64,000 nucleotides of DNA from Paenibacillus lignilyticus (GCF_017942085.1 NZ_JAGKSP010000001.1:1162765-1226764); one strand, 5' to 3'; positions 16,639-26,254 are shown, numbered from the stretch's first letter. The notes: generated by a model not told the origin, from the sequence alone. Translations and numbers: made by a program.

Positions 16639-17721
16639 TTACAGCCCTGCAACTCGAACCGGGCTGCCCGTACGAATGGATTGACGAATGGATTCCAACG
16701 TCGCGATCGTCTTGAAACCGTCCTCCGCATCCGGCATCGCTCGCTTCCCTTGATGCAAGCACCTTGCAAAATGCTCGGTGTAATTAACAAACTCGCCGGC
16801 ATGATGGTTGACGCCTTCAAACTGAAAATAATGATAAATATCCTCGAAGTAATGCTCCGTCCGTTCTTTCTCGCCCTCATACTTGATCTGCGCTTCCAGC
16901 TGTGGGTATTTGCCGATGAAAGTTCCCTTCGTTCCGTACAAGGCGACCTCGATCCAAGGACGTGTCTGGTGCAGGTGCTCTAAGCCGTAAAGTCCCAGCA
17001 CGCGTCCGATCTTGCCGTTTACGAATTTCAAATTAATGACGAACGTGTCATGGCCGTCAAACCCGTTTGCAATCGCAATGTCCGATTGACTGCTATAGGC
17101 TGAGACCTCTTCCACGTCACCCATGTACCAGCGGATGAGGTCAACCGGATGCGAGCAGCAAGCGAAGAGAAGGTCAAAGCCGCCTTCACGCGCCCAAGCC
17201 CGTTCGTTGTAAAACCAGCGCATATCGTGTACATACTGCGTTTCCGCGAAGCTCAGCGTTCCAAGCTTGCCAGCCTCGAATGCCTCGCGCTGATGCTGCA
17301 TCGGACCGAAGAAACGCGAGCTTTGTCCGACCATAAGCTGGCCCTGCGGATTGGACCGCACATAAGCAAGCACCTCTCTCGCTTCGTCGAGCGAATTGAC
17401 GAGCGGTTTCGTGCAAAGCACATGTTTGCCCGCTTCGAACGATTGGCGAATATGCGTGAAATGCATTTGATCCGGCGTATAAATCGCGACGAAATCAATA
17501 TCCTCTCGAGCCAGCATAGCTTCAAGCGAACTGTAAAAGTGAGGAACGGCATATTGGCGTGCGATTGATTCTGCAAGCTGTTCGTTCGAATCACATACTG
17601 CGACTACCTCCAGCTCCGGATGACCGGCCAATCCCTTTACGAGTCCTTTGCCTTCGCCGAGGCCGACAATGCCGATACCGAACCGGCGACCGATTGCCGT
17701 AAACCTTCCATGTCCTTCCAT
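16639..17721 (-). CDS. Gfo/Idh/MocA family oxidoreductase
   Basis: A 360-residue NAD(P)-dependent oxidoreductase of sugars or sugar derivatives. The N-terminal Rossmann motif is GIGIVGLGEGKG (about residues 15-26), and HVLCTKPLVNSLDEA carries the conserved Lys-Pro of the family. The C-terminal half is the alpha-beta dimerisation and substrate domain. AGGAGG eight bases before the ATG is clear. It follows the GH2 gene by 21 bases and so is translated from the same transcript; it probably oxidises, or helps cleave, a sugar released in this pathway. The reaction cannot be named from sequence. Confidence 0.9.
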   Translation of the reverse strand: MEGHGRFTAIGRRFGIGIVGLGEGKGLVKGLAGHPELEVVAVCDSNEQLAESIARQYAVPHFYSSLEAMLAREDIDFVAIYTPDQMHFTHIRQSFEAGKHVLCTKPLVNSLDEAREVLAYVRSNPQGQLMVGQSSRFFGPMQHQREAFEAGKLGTLSFAETQYVHDMRWFYNERAWAREGGFDLLFACCSHPVDLIRWYMGDVEEVSAYSSQSDIAIANGFDGHDTFVINLKFVNGKIGRVLGLYGLEHLHQTRPWIEVALYGTKGTFIGKYPQLEAQIKYEGEKERTEHYFEDIYHYFQFEGVNHHAGEFVNYTEHFARCLHQGKRAMPDAEDGFKTIATLESIRQSIRTGSPVRVAGL

Positions 17722-17742
17722 GCTGATGCCCTCCTATTGCGA

Positions 17743-20466
17743 TTATTCGTTCATCGAAAGCAGATAATTCAAGATGCTATCGAGTAAGCAGACTGCCGCC
17801 GGATTACGTTCAAGACCGTCAGGCTGGCTGCCGAGACCGCCTTCCAAACGCAATGTAGTCGCAATTCGAGCGCCTTCTCCAATACGCTCCTCGATCATAT
17901 AACGGTCAAGCTCAAATATTCTGGCGTCCAAACGGTCCATAATTGGTTTATGCTCGCCAAGCTTCAAACGATCGAGCACCAAATCGGTCGCGAGTCCAAA
18001 CAACAGCATAGAGGTATGATCCTGATGCGGGAAATCGTTCATAATGGCATGTTTATGAAACAGCTGCAGCGATTCCCGCCAGAACGGCGCGCGCTTAACG
18101 GCAAGCGGTCCGTATCCTCGCTCGATATACAGCGCCTTGCCTCCTGCCTCGACGAAACGCTCCATTTTCTCCGTCCATCTTGTCGTAAGCAGCACTTGGA
18201 CATGATCGGTATTGTTCTCGCCGCTTTCGGACCATGCGCGAATGCCCGGATGCTGACTTGCCCAGCTATGGAACATTCCGTTAGCGTCATCGACTGCAAT
18301 TGCGGCAAACTCGTTCTCGGATCGCGCTGACTTCGGCAGTACCCAGATCGGCCACGAGTTGGTTGCGACAATTCGTCCTTCCGACTCCAACTCTACTTGC
18401 AGCAGAACTTGAATAGGGATTCGCGTTTCGGGAAAGGTCCACTCTGCCACAGCCACTTCCTTGAAGTCCCCAACTTGAAGCCCTTCGACCTCACGTGCAC
18501 CTTCGTTTGCAGCTTGTCCGTCAATCGTCCATTTCCAGCGCAGCGTTGCCGCACGAATCGAATCCGCACCATAATGCGATACCGCTAAATGAGGTCTGAC
18601 CGCCTCGCCGGGGGCGTAATTGTTCGGGTCCCACGTCGTCAAACGATCGCCGCCGTTGATCCAATTTCTCCGGGCATCCCAGGTGACCGTGATCATAGTG
18701 GCGCCATTAATTTGCCGGAAACGCTCCGGAGGCTGCTTCCACTCGCCAAAATCATCGAACACGGCGCTTGATGCGAGACCGGAATCCTGAATGGACGTCA
18801 GCGTGTAACCATTGATGTGCGGATACGCACGAACTTGCTCGAGCACGGATTTGCGGTATACATATGCGCTCTCGCGTGCATTTGCCGTCAGCTCTTCTTC
18901 CGTAAACGGCAGTGGAAGCAGCGCTAATTTCTCATCCTGGCGGTGATATTGCCAGCGCGCGTCTCGTGCTACAGGGTTGACGGTAGGATCCGATTTCAGC
19001 CACCATGGCCTTTCCCCTTTTTGTTCGATCACTTGTGCAAGCGGCCTGAATTCATCGTAATCGCAAAATTCCCCGAAGACCCACGGCTTCTTCTCCCGCC
19101 AAGGCGACGCGAACCGGCTTAGCAAATCCGGGTAGAAGTGAACGTCCGTATAGAAGTGATAGTCGTAGAAATCGGCATATTCCTTCAGCAACCCTCCGTA
19201 GCATTCGCCTGAACCGCTGTTGTCGCGTATGATTGCCCCGCCCGTCAGCCGCTTCGCCTGCTCGTACAAGTCTTTCAGAAACTCGGCGTCCGCCTCATGA
19301 TTCAGCTCACAGCCAAGTGTCCAAACGCCAATCGAGGTGTAGCTGCGAATCTCCTTAATGATCGCCTCATACTGCGAGAACGCACGAGCTTTGAATTCTT
19401 CGTTCACCTCCGGCAGCCACATCGGCAGCTCCTGCCAAATGACGAAACCAAGCTCATCGGCAAGCTCGAAATAATCGCGGACCGGTACGTATAAGCAATG
19501 CTTCACCATGTTAAAGCCGCCATCTTTAAGACGAAGCAATTCCGTGCGGATCGCTTCACGATCCGGTATCGGTGCGACCAGATCGCCATACCAGCCCCAA
19601 TGCAAAATCCCTCTCAGATGAATGCGCTGACCGTTTAACAGCAGCTGTTCGCCTGCAATGGACCAGTGCTTCATTCCGAATCGATGCTCATAATGATCTA
19701 CCGCTTGCCCGTTCCGCTCGAGCGTTAAAGCAAGCTTGTACAGGTCCGGGCTTTCCGGCGACCATAGCTTGATGTTCGCTCCGGCCGGAATCTCCACGGC
19801 GCCGATGTTACCCGCTGCGACGGATACCGGCAGCGTAACCTCGGTGGAGATCGATCCGTCCGGCGCATGAAGAACGGCATGAATCGTCCATGCACCCTCG
19901 GAGGAAACGCCTTCCAAGCGATAGCTGACGGTAACAGCTTCCGTACCCGGCGGCGTTTGAACGAACACGTCCGCAAGCTCGCCTTCCGGTACCATGCCCA
20001 ATTGAACCGGCTTCCATATCCCGCCGAAGATGACGCCTACATCCGGCAGAAAACCGGCCAAACATTGCCGCAGCGGATACTTATCGCCTTGCTTGTAAAC
20101 GCGGAGTACCAGCTCATTCGTTCCGCCAACGTTTAATGCTTTACCCGGTTCAATGCGAAAGCCGCTCCATCCGCCTTCATGTTCTCCGATCCGTTGCCCA
20201 TTCAGCCATAGCTCACAGAAGTAATTCACACCTTCAAAGTCAAAAGCCGTCCGTTGTCCCTGCCAGCCGGCAGGCGCCTCAAACGACAGCTTATACCACA
20301 CGGCTCCGTCCGACAGCTTGTTATCCGTCAGCACATCCCAACAGCCGGGCACTTGCGCTTCCTGCCATTCGCCTGCTCCAAGCGCCTCAGCAGCACTATC
20401 GTAGCGATGGTCAAAATCAAATAACAGCTTCCAGTTTTCCGTCAATCTTACCGATTGCTGCAGCAT
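17743..20466 (-). CDS. Glycoside hydrolase family 2 enzyme
   Basis: A 907-residue GH2 enzyme (beta-galactosidase, glucuronidase, mannosidase group). An N-terminal jelly-roll sugar-binding domain (residues 10-155, with VNYFCELWLNGQRIGEHEGG) and an immunoglobulin-like domain precede the TIM barrel. The acid/base is Glu387 in LGCELN and the nucleophile Glu466 in FGEFCD. A C-terminal extension of about 400 residues follows. There is no signal peptide, so it is cytoplasmic. The specificity is not readable; the unusual Cys before Glu387 and the neighbouring GH127 argue against a standard LacZ. A cre-like site and promoter lie upstream. Confidence 0.9.
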   Translation of the reverse strand: MLQQSVRLTENWKLLFDFDHRYDSAAEALGAGEWQEAQVPGCWDVLTDNKLSDGAVWYKLSFEAPAGWQGQRTAFDFEGVNYFCELWLNGQRIGEHEGGWSGFRIEPGKALNVGGTNELVLRVYKQGDKYPLRQCLAGFLPDVGVIFGGIWKPVQLGMVPEGELADVFVQTPPGTEAVTVSYRLEGVSSEGAWTIHAVLHAPDGSISTEVTLPVSVAAGNIGAVEIPAGANIKLWSPESPDLYKLALTLERNGQAVDHYEHRFGMKHWSIAGEQLLLNGQRIHLRGILHWGWYGDLVAPIPDREAIRTELLRLKDGGFNMVKHCLYVPVRDYFELADELGFVIWQELPMWLPEVNEEFKARAFSQYEAIIKEIRSYTSIGVWTLGCELNHEADAEFLKDLYEQAKRLTGGAIIRDNSGSGECYGGLLKEYADFYDYHFYTDVHFYPDLLSRFASPWREKKPWVFGEFCDYDEFRPLAQVIEQKGERPWWLKSDPTVNPVARDARWQYHRQDEKLALLPLPFTEEELTANARESAYVYRKSVLEQVRAYPHINGYTLTSIQDSGLASSAVFDDFGEWKQPPERFRQINGATMITVTWDARRNWINGGDRLTTWDPNNYAPGEAVRPHLAVSHYGADSIRAATLRWKWTIDGQAANEGAREVEGLQVGDFKEVAVAEWTFPETRIPIQVLLQVELESEGRIVATNSWPIWVLPKSARSENEFAAIAVDDANGMFHSWASQHPGIRAWSESGENNTDHVQVLLTTRWTEKMERFVEAGGKALYIERGYGPLAVKRAPFWRESLQLFHKHAIMNDFPHQDHTSMLLFGLATDLVLDRLKLGEHKPIMDRLDARIFELDRYMIEERIGEGARIATTLRLEGGLGSQPDGLERNPAAVCLLDSILNYLLSMNE

Positions 20467-20570
20467 GAATACCTCACCCTTTCGACCTCGATGATCCTAC
20501 GTAAAGCTGATAAACAGATCCACTCTCTTTGTTCCTTCGTCCCCTTCCGTATACCAGAGTGCCCCCATGT

Positions 20571-20584
20571 TGGTAGCGGTTACA
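20571..20584. promoter_or_regulatory. CcpA-binding cre-like site
   Basis: On the minus strand TGTAACCGCTACCA matches the cre consensus TGWAANCGNTNWCA at 13 of 14 positions. It overlaps the end of the -10 box and the start point of the GH2 promoter, where CcpA represses. Confidence 0.65.
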
Positions 20585-20613
20585 GACTAGCATGGGAGAT
20601 TTTTGTCTGTCAA
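20584..20613 (-). promoter_or_regulatory. Promoter of the GH2-oxidoreductase unit
   Basis: TTGACA (20608-20613) and TAGTCT (20584-20589) on the minus strand, 18 bases apart, about 120 bases before the GH2 start and directly followed by the cre-like site. Confidence 0.6.
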
Positions 20614-20640
20614 GCAGGCATTTCCATTCCGTTTGCGCGC

Positions 20641-20683
20641 AAAAAAGCCGCGCAGCGTCCAAATTCCTGACGCTCCGCGGCTT
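20641..20683 (-). terminator. Terminator of the exonuclease operon
   Basis: On the minus strand AAGCCGCGGAGCGTC (20669-20683) pairs with GACGCTGCGCGGCTT (20645-20659), one mismatch, followed by six T residues. Confidence 0.9.
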
Positions 20684-20695
20684 CTCTAGTGATAG

Positions 20696-21631
20696 CTATA
20701 CCGAAAATAAATCCAAATTAAAGGTCGGATGACCCTCTAATAGTTTAACCAGACCGCCAAACTCAAGCTCTTCAAACTTGCGTGTTGCAGCTTCCACTTG
20801 GATCTGCCAAGTACAAGCTGACAGGTCGCAGCGAACCGGCGCGTTCAAGCGAATTGTCGCCAAGTCTCGTGACAGGTGAAGCATGTCGAGATCGGCTTCG
20901 ATTTTGCTCCGCACCCCTTTTGGCAGCTTATCAAGGTTGAGCAGAACGCCTTCAATCGATTGATATTCAAGTATCAGCTTGAGCGCTGTTTTCTCGCCAA
21001 TGCCTTTAACGCCGGGGTAATTGTCGCTTGTGTCGCCCATGAAGCCCTTCAGGTCAATAACCTGGCTTGGCGAAAGCTGCTTCTCTTCCAGAAGCAAAGC
21101 CAAATCGTAGACTGCGTAGTTCAGTTTGCCCTTCTTCATGATGACTACTTTCACCGTTTCACTTACCAGCTGCAGCATATCGTGGTCACCGGTCAGGACA
21201 TAAACTTCCGCCTCTCCGCTCAGCTGTGTCGCTAACGTACCGATGCAATCATCCGCTTCAAAGCCGACGACACCGACGTTCTGAATGCCCATTTGCTCTA
21301 CGACTTCTTTTACCAAATCAAATTGAGGAATAAGTTCTAGCGGCGCCTCGCCCCGATTTCCCTTGTAGTCAGCAAACTGTTCGGTACGGAACGTCTTGCT
21401 GCCCATATCCCAACAACAAATAACATGCGTCGGTTTAAACGTATTGATCGCATCAAAGAAATATTGAATAAAGCCATATACCGCATTTGTTGGCAAGCCG
21501 GCACTGGTTTTACGAATATAGCCCGTGTAAGACGTGGCATAGAAAGCTCTAAACAAGATCGCCATTCCGTCAACGAGCAGCACTCTCCGGTTGTTCGTTT
21601 CTTGCATCCCCATATCTCTCCCCAATTTCAT
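20696..21631 (-). CDS. 5'-3' exonuclease, PolA-type flap nuclease domain
   Basis: A 311-residue stand-alone relative of the 5'-nuclease domain of DNA polymerase I (YpcP/Xni group), which trims flaps or RNA primers. Metal-binding acidic motifs are visible: LLVDGMAILFRAFY near the start, GFEADDCIGTLA, and LTGDHDMLQL. The helix-hairpin-helix KGFMGDTSDNYPGVKGIGEKTA is the DNA-contact H3TH region. The ATG at 21631 directly follows the stop of the aminotransferase gene, with GAGG seven bases before it; ATGs at 21613 and 21607 after GGGGAG are alternatives. It is translationally linked to the aminotransferase. Confidence 0.9.
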   Translation of the reverse strand: MKLGRDMGMQETNNRRVLLVDGMAILFRAFYATSYTGYIRKTSAGLPTNAVYGFIQYFFDAINTFKPTHVICCWDMGSKTFRTEQFADYKGNRGEAPLELIPQFDLVKEVVEQMGIQNVGVVGFEADDCIGTLATQLSGEAEVYVLTGDHDMLQLVSETVKVVIMKKGKLNYAVYDLALLLEEKQLSPSQVIDLKGFMGDTSDNYPGVKGIGEKTALKLILEYQSIEGVLLNLDKLPKGVRSKIEADLDMLHLSRDLATIRLNAPVRCDLSACTWQIQVEAATRKFEELEFGGLVKLLEGHPTFNLDLFSV

Positions 21632-22837
21632 CTACTCGCCTCTGATGAATCTCCCGATTCGCTCAGCGGCCTCAATAAGTCGCTCTTCCTTCTCTACTAA
21701 AGCAATGCGGACATAACCTTCCCCTTGTTCGCCGAAGGCATCTCCCGGAATAACAGCAACTCCGGTGCGTTCGAGCATTTCCCGGGAAATGCGACGCGAT
21801 GTCCAAGACTCTGACAATTGCCACTGCATAGGAGGCAGCTTCGCCCAAATAAACATCGTCGCTTTCGGCGATGCAATCTCCCAACCCTGCTCTCGAAGCG
21901 CTTCAATGAATCGGTCACGCCTCGTCTCATAGAGAGCTCCTACAGATGGTTGATCCCCCAGCATATCCTGCTGCAAAGCAACAATGCCCGCTTCTTGAAC
22001 AGGCAGAAATACGCCATAATCGATATTCGCTTTCAGCTCGCGCAGCGCAGCTATCGCCTTCCGATTCCCTGCCAGAAAGCCGATTCTGCAGCCTGCCATA
22101 TTGAAACTCTTCGATAGCGAATGAAACTCTACCGCTACTTCACTTGCCTTTGAGACTTGCAAAATACTAGGAGGTCTGTACCCGTCAAAAGCCATCTCCG
22201 AATATGCCAAATCATGCACGATCAATACGCCGTGGCGCTTGGCATACGCAACAGCTTGCTCGAAGAATGGAATATCCGCAACCGCCGATACCGGATTGCT
22301 CGGATAATTGAGCAGCATAAACTTGGCTCTCTGCCATACTTCTTCGGGGATCGCGTCGAAATCAGGCAGAAACTGATTTTCTGCGAGCAAGGGCATATGG
22401 TAAGGTTCCACGCCCGCCACCGCGAGACCCGCCATATAGACCGGATAACCCGGATCGGGAACCAGCGCAATATCGCCCGGATTGCAAAGCGATAAAGCCA
22501 AATGTCCCAGTCCATCCTGCGACCCCATTAATGAGAGCAGCTCATGCTCCGGATCAACCTCGATGCCGAAACGATACGCGAGCCAATCGGCGGCCTGACG
22601 CAGAAATCTTACGCTCCCCTTGGAGCCCGGATAGCCATAAACATCGTCGCGCAGTACGGCTTCGCTTAATGCTTGCCGAATGGGCAGCGAAGGCGGCAAA
22701 TCCGGGCTGCCGATGCTAAGGTCAATGACATTCATCCCAAGGCGCATGGCCTCTCGCTTCCACTCTGCTACCTCGGCGAATATAGACGAGCCAAGCTCCG
22801 ACAATCGATCCGCACGCCATTCTTTCGTAGTTGTCAC
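21632..22837 (-). CDS. Pyridoxal-phosphate aminotransferase, class I/II (DapL/AlaT-like)
   Basis: A 401-residue fold-type I aminotransferase. The PLP lysine is in HSLSKSFNMAGCRIGF, and the substrate/cofactor motifs SIGSPDLPPS, NYPSNPVSA and DLAYSEMAFDG are in normal order. The closest recollected group is the LL-diaminopimelate aminotransferase-like family of Bacillota, which includes many enzymes of uncertain substrate. The start is GTG at 22837 with AAGGAGG ten bases ahead. The stop TAG abuts the ATG of the exonuclease gene, so the two are cotranscribed. Amino donor and acceptor cannot be read from sequence. Confidence 0.85.
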   Translation of the reverse strand: MTTTKEWRADRLSELGSSIFAEVAEWKREAMRLGMNVIDLSIGSPDLPPSLPIRQALSEAVLRDDVYGYPGSKGSVRFLRQAADWLAYRFGIEVDPEHELLSLMGSQDGLGHLALSLCNPGDIALVPDPGYPVYMAGLAVAGVEPYHMPLLAENQFLPDFDAIPEEVWQRAKFMLLNYPSNPVSAVADIPFFEQAVAYAKRHGVLIVHDLAYSEMAFDGYRPPSILQVSKASEVAVEFHSLSKSFNMAGCRIGFLAGNRKAIAALRELKANIDYGVFLPVQEAGIVALQQDMLGDQPSVGALYETRRDRFIEALREQGWEIASPKATMFIWAKLPPMQWQLSESWTSRRISREMLERTGVAVIPGDAFGEQGEGYVRIALVEKEERLIEAAERIGRFIRGE

Positions 22838-22864
22838 CTGACGAGTACCTCCTTAGCTTCTGCG

Positions 22865-23227
22865 CTAGTTGCCCCAAACCCGATCGTATTCCTCATCCTT
22901 GAAGCCTACCGTTACCGTGCTGCCATTCGTAACGACCGGCCGCTTTATCAATCTGCCGTTCGAGGCGAGAAGCTCGATTTTCTCCTGCTCCGTCATCCCC
23001 GGCAGCTTATCTTTTAAACCCAGCTCCTTATACACCTCGCCCGAAGTATTAAAGAACTTCTTCACTTCCAAACCGCTATTGGCAATAAGCGTTTGGAGCG
23101 TCTCTACGGAAGGCGCAGTCTCAAACACGTTATGTGTTTCCAGCTCATAGCCCATTGCTTTGAGCGTCTTAATTGCACTGCGGCAGGTGCCGCATTTCGG
23201 ATATTCGTAGATTGTCAGTTTCTTCAT
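22865..23227 (-). CDS. ArsC/Spx-family thioredoxin-fold protein
   Basis: A 120-residue protein of the ArsC family: YEYPKCGTCRSAIKTLKAMG at the start holds a CxxC, and RPVVTNGSTVTVGF holds the cis-Pro and following strand. The CxxC motif (Cys12, Cys15) resembles Spx and YusI more than single-Cys arsenate reductases, so arsenate reduction is doubtful; a thiol-redox role or regulatory role is as likely. AGAGGT lies five bases before the ATG. It is 28 bases from the aminotransferase gene on the same strand and may be in its transcript. Confidence 0.85.
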   Translation of the reverse strand: MKKLTIYEYPKCGTCRSAIKTLKAMGYELETHNVFETAPSVETLQTLIANSGLEVKKFFNTSGEVYKELGLKDKLPGMTEQEKIELLASNGRLIKRPVVTNGSTVTVGFKDEEYDRVWGN

Positions 23228-23266
23228 GGCTTACCTCTATCTCCAGTCCATTTCATAATTTCGTAA

Positions 23267-24232
23267 TTAAAGCTTCCGCAGTTCGGCCTCCAGCTGCCGC
23301 AAATCCTCCGGCAATGCCGCCTCGAACGTCATTCGCTCCTTCGTAATCGGATGCGTAAACGACAATATCGCAGCATGCAGCGCTTGCCGCTGCAATAAGG
23401 CTTCCAGTGAAGCCGACACCTCAGGAGCCTCAGCATCCTTGCCTTCGCCTGCATAGCCATACAGCTTGTCCCCAAGCAGCGGGCAGCCGAGATGTTTCAT
23501 ATGCACCCGAATTTGATGCGTGCGGCCTGTTTCCAGCTTAATATTCAGCTTCGTTGCCGCAGCGTTGCCGTAGACCGACTCCACCTCGTAATGCGTGATC
23601 GAATCATAGCCATCGGGCGTTACGACGCGCAAATGAGGATTGCCCGTATCCCGGTCAATCGGTTCATTTACCGTTCCCGCTGCCTCTGCCGGACTGCCGT
23701 ACACATAAGTTCGATACCGTTTATCCACTTCGCCTGCCTGAAGCTGATCGGAGAGCTGCTGGTGAATATAAGGGGTCTTCGCAATCGCGACAAGACCTGA
23801 TGTTTCCTCATCCAACCGATGAATCGGGCGAAACCGCACCCGCTCCCCGAGCTGCTTCCAATGATAGACAACCCCGTTGGCAAGCGTTCCGGTGTAATGC
23901 CCCTGAGTGGGATGAACCACAATGCCGGGAGGCTTATTCACGATCAGCAAGTCCCGATCCTCATAGACAATATCGAGCTCCATCGGCTGCGGCAAAATAT
24001 CATTCGACTCTTCTTGCTCCATTCGAAGCTCTAATAAGTCACCGCTGGCCACACGGTCATTCGTATAGACGCGTTCTCCGTTAATCATGATTCCATGATC
24101 GGTCTGTTTCAGGCGCGACAGCAGTTTACGAGAAACGCCAAGACGGCGCTCCAGTACTTTGCGGACGATCTTTCCATTGTCCTCTTCTTCGATAACTATG
24201 GTGAGTGGTTCATAATAAACGGAATTAGTCAT
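23267..24232 (-). CDS. RluA-family RNA pseudouridine synthase
   Basis: A 321-residue enzyme that isomerises uridine to pseudouridine in rRNA or tRNA. An S4-like RNA-binding domain covers residues about 20-72. The catalytic aspartate is Asp141 in PIHRLDEETSG, and GRTHQIRVHMKHLGCPLLGD is the family signature near the end. It resembles the RluD/YlyB/YhcT paralogues; which uridine is modified cannot be told. Its start overlaps the end of the cobalamin adenosyltransferase gene by eight bases, so the two are translationally coupled. Confidence 0.92.
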   Translation of the reverse strand: MTNSVYYEPLTIVIEEEDNGKIVRKVLERRLGVSRKLLSRLKQTDHGIMINGERVYTNDRVASGDLLELRMEQEESNDILPQPMELDIVYEDRDLLIVNKPPGIVVHPTQGHYTGTLANGVVYHWKQLGERVRFRPIHRLDEETSGLVAIAKTPYIHQQLSDQLQAGEVDKRYRTYVYGSPAEAAGTVNEPIDRDTGNPHLRVVTPDGYDSITHYEVESVYGNAAATKLNIKLETGRTHQIRVHMKHLGCPLLGDKLYGYAGEGKDAEAPEVSASLEALLQRQALHAAILSFTHPITKERMTFEAALPEDLRQLEAELRKL

Positions 24233-24800
24233 TGCTCTTTGTGCGAAACACGTCCGCGCTCCTAATATATTCGGTATCCGGTATGCCGAGTTTCACATTC
24301 GCGAATCGTGCGGCCGCGAAGAAATAGTCGGACAACCGGTTCATATACGTACTCACCGGCGGGTGCACCGGCACTTCTGCAGCCAAGGTCACGATGCGCC
24401 GTTCCGCTCTTCGGCATACCGTTCTGCACACATGAAGCATAGCAGACACCTCACTGCCACCGGGCAAAATAAATCGCTTAATCTCCGGCGAAGCCGCCGT
24501 ATGCACATCGATCCAGCTCTCCAATCGGAGAGCCGAAGCGTCGGTCAGCTTCAGATCGCGCCCGCTCGGGTCGGCGAAAGCCAGGTCCGAGCCGCAATCA
24601 AACAGCTCCTGCTGGATTTCCGTCAGCTCCGCGGCGAGCTCGCTCAAGCCATCACGAACGGCAATCGCAGCCGCCTGACCGACAAAGCTGTTCAGTTCGT
24701 CAACCGTGCCATAAGCTTCAACCCGGCTGTCATCCTTGCGAACACGGCCGCCTTTGACCGATGTATCTCCGCTATCTCCGGTACGTGTATATAGTTTCAA
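24225..24800 (-). CDS. Cob(I)alamin adenosyltransferase, PduO type
   Basis: A 191-residue enzyme transferring the adenosyl group of ATP to cobalamin. YTRTGDSGDTSVKGGRVRKD at the N-terminus is the ATP-binding loop, and SRVEAYGTVDELNSFVG and VCRRAERRIVTLA are the other hallmarks. I prefer a TTG start at 24800, with GGTGGTGA five bases ahead, because it gives the usual N-terminus; an ATG at 24815 is possible. No cobalamin-dependent enzyme or riboswitch is nearby: nrdA-nrdB in this window is the iron-dependent class, so adenosylcobalamin must serve enzymes elsewhere. Confidence 0.9.
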   Translation of the reverse strand: MKLYTRTGDSGDTSVKGGRVRKDDSRVEAYGTVDELNSFVGQAAAIAVRDGLSELAAELTEIQQELFDCGSDLAFADPSGRDLKLTDASALRLESWIDVHTAASPEIKRFILPGGSEVSAMLHVCRTVCRRAERRIVTLAAEVPVHPPVSTYMNRLSDYFFAAARFANVKLGIPDTEYIRSADVFRTKSND

Positions 24801-25072
24801 GGTGCTCACCACCATCCTTTTCTCATCCATCCAAATTGATGCGAAGTGCCTATAAGCTCAGTCGTGCGCGTGCGGATCATTGTTCCGATCGCTGTTGTCC
24901 CCCAGATTTCTTTGATTATATGACTGATCTATCGGTAGAAATCCGGCTGACAAAGGCGAACGCTGACGCTTCTGCACAACGATTCCGCCCGCTCCGCTAC
25001 CGTGCTCGGCACAAGACTCTTCCGTTCAGCACATTTAGCTCCACTATAGCACATATGCCCGCACAGCAGACA
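24801..25072. other. Intergenic region without recognised content
   Basis: About 270 bases between the adenosyltransferase start and the MFS gene stop. I see no gene, no clear terminator and no convincing promoter. Confidence 0.4.
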
Positions 25073-26254
25073 TCATTCCGCTGAACTGGCGGGGATTCCC
25101 TGTCTGCCGCCATGTTCCTTCTTCCCATAGATAGAAAGAAGAACGAGGCTGAACAGCAAAGCGCAGAATGACAGGCCCGCTATGATCAAATAATAGGTAT
25201 GACCGGTTACCGACTCATACAGCCATCCGCCTGCGTAAGATGCGACGATGCCGGATACTCCGAAGAACAGCAGCGCCAGTACGGTTTGGCCTGTTGCGCG
25301 CCACTCCTCGGGAACGATGCGGTACAGATATTGAATGGCCGCTGTATAGAAAATCGGGAACGTGAAGATCTGCAGCACTTGCAAGTAAGCCAGCAAGTGC
25401 GGATCGGTAATCCAAGCCGAGAGGAAGAAACGCACGAAGTAGAATAGGCTGGCGAAGGCGATCAGCGCCAGCTCCCTGCCCTTGCGCATCCACCAGAAGC
25501 TTAGCGCAAACACAAGAATTTCGGTCCCTGCCGCAAGGAACCATGCTTGTCCGATCAGCTCCGGGCCGCCGCCCAGCTCACGCAGGTAGACACCAAGGTA
25601 AGTATCATTGATCCGCGATGGGACAGCCGCAATGAAGATCAGGATGAGGAACATCAGCGTTTCGCGATGCGTTAGAAATTGACCGAGCTTCTTGAGCTTA
25701 ACCGGTTTGCCGGCAGCAGGTGCATCCGCTAGCGTGAAGCATACGATGAAGCTGATTACCCCGATGACAGCGAAGAGCGGAGCCATGCCGTCAACACCGA
25801 AATACTTCATCACATACCCAACAGCCAGCGACATCACCGCATAACCCAATGCGCCGAACGTCCGGATCGAACCATAGCTGACGCCTCTGGCTTCGGCCGT
25901 CTGGAAATTCAAGCTTTCCGTTAGTGGATCCATCGACAGTAGGAAGAAATAGAGCAGCATCGTAAAGACAACAAGCAGAATAAAGCTGCCCGAGGCATAG
26001 AGCATGTACCCAACTATAGTGGAACAGAAAATCAGCACCAGCAATACTTTTCGAATGGTTTTGCTCCGATCGCTAATCATCCCCCAGAGCGGAGAAGCGA
26101 AGAGCGAAACAAAGCCGCCGGTGCCAATAATAAATCCGATCTTCGTTGCGGTAAGTCCCTGAGCATCCAGATAGACAGGCAGAAACGAAATAAACATCGC
26201 CAGCAATGCAAAATACAAAAAATTGAATATTCGTAAGTTGGCAGGTGATTTCAT
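25073..26254 (-). CDS. Major facilitator superfamily transporter (LacY/NupG-like)
   Basis: A 393-residue, 12-segment membrane protein of the MFS_1-like group (nucleoside or sugar:proton symport, phenylpropionate permease relatives). The loop between segments 2 and 3 reads SPLWGMISDRSKTIRK, a typical MFS signature. The frame begins at a TTG at 26284, but the ATG at 26254 with AGAGGAG about 12 bases ahead gives the expected N-terminus MKSPANLRIFNFLYF. The gene is preceded by a terminator of the Spo0E-like gene, so it needs its own promoter. Substrate unknown. Confidence 0.85.
   Translation of the reverse strand: MKSPANLRIFNFLYFALLAMFISFLPVYLDAQGLTATKIGFIIGTGGFVSLFASPLWGMISDRSKTIRKVLLVLIFCSTIVGYMLYASGSFILLVVFTMLLYFFLLSMDPLTESLNFQTAEARGVSYGSIRTFGALGYAVMSLAVGYVMKYFGVDGMAPLFAVIGVISFIVCFTLADAPAAGKPVKLKKLGQFLTHRETLMFLILIFIAAVPSRINDTYLGVYLRELGGGPELIGQAWFLAAGTEILVFALSFWWMRKGRELALIAFASLFYFVRFFLSAWITDPHLLAYLQVLQIFTFPIFYTAAIQYLYRIVPEEWRATGQTVLALLFFGVSGIVASYAGGWLYESVTGHTYYLIIAGLSFCALLFSLVLLSIYGKKEHGGRQGIPASSAE

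Noticed and set aside
20950..20965. CAATCGATTGAT in the exonuclease gene as a fourth LacI operator
   Set aside because: It matches only the core, lies inside a coding sequence and is on another transcription unit.
24225..24800. Cobalamin riboswitch upstream of the adenosyltransferase gene
   Set aside because: The upstream 270 bases show no B12-box-like sequence that I could recognise.
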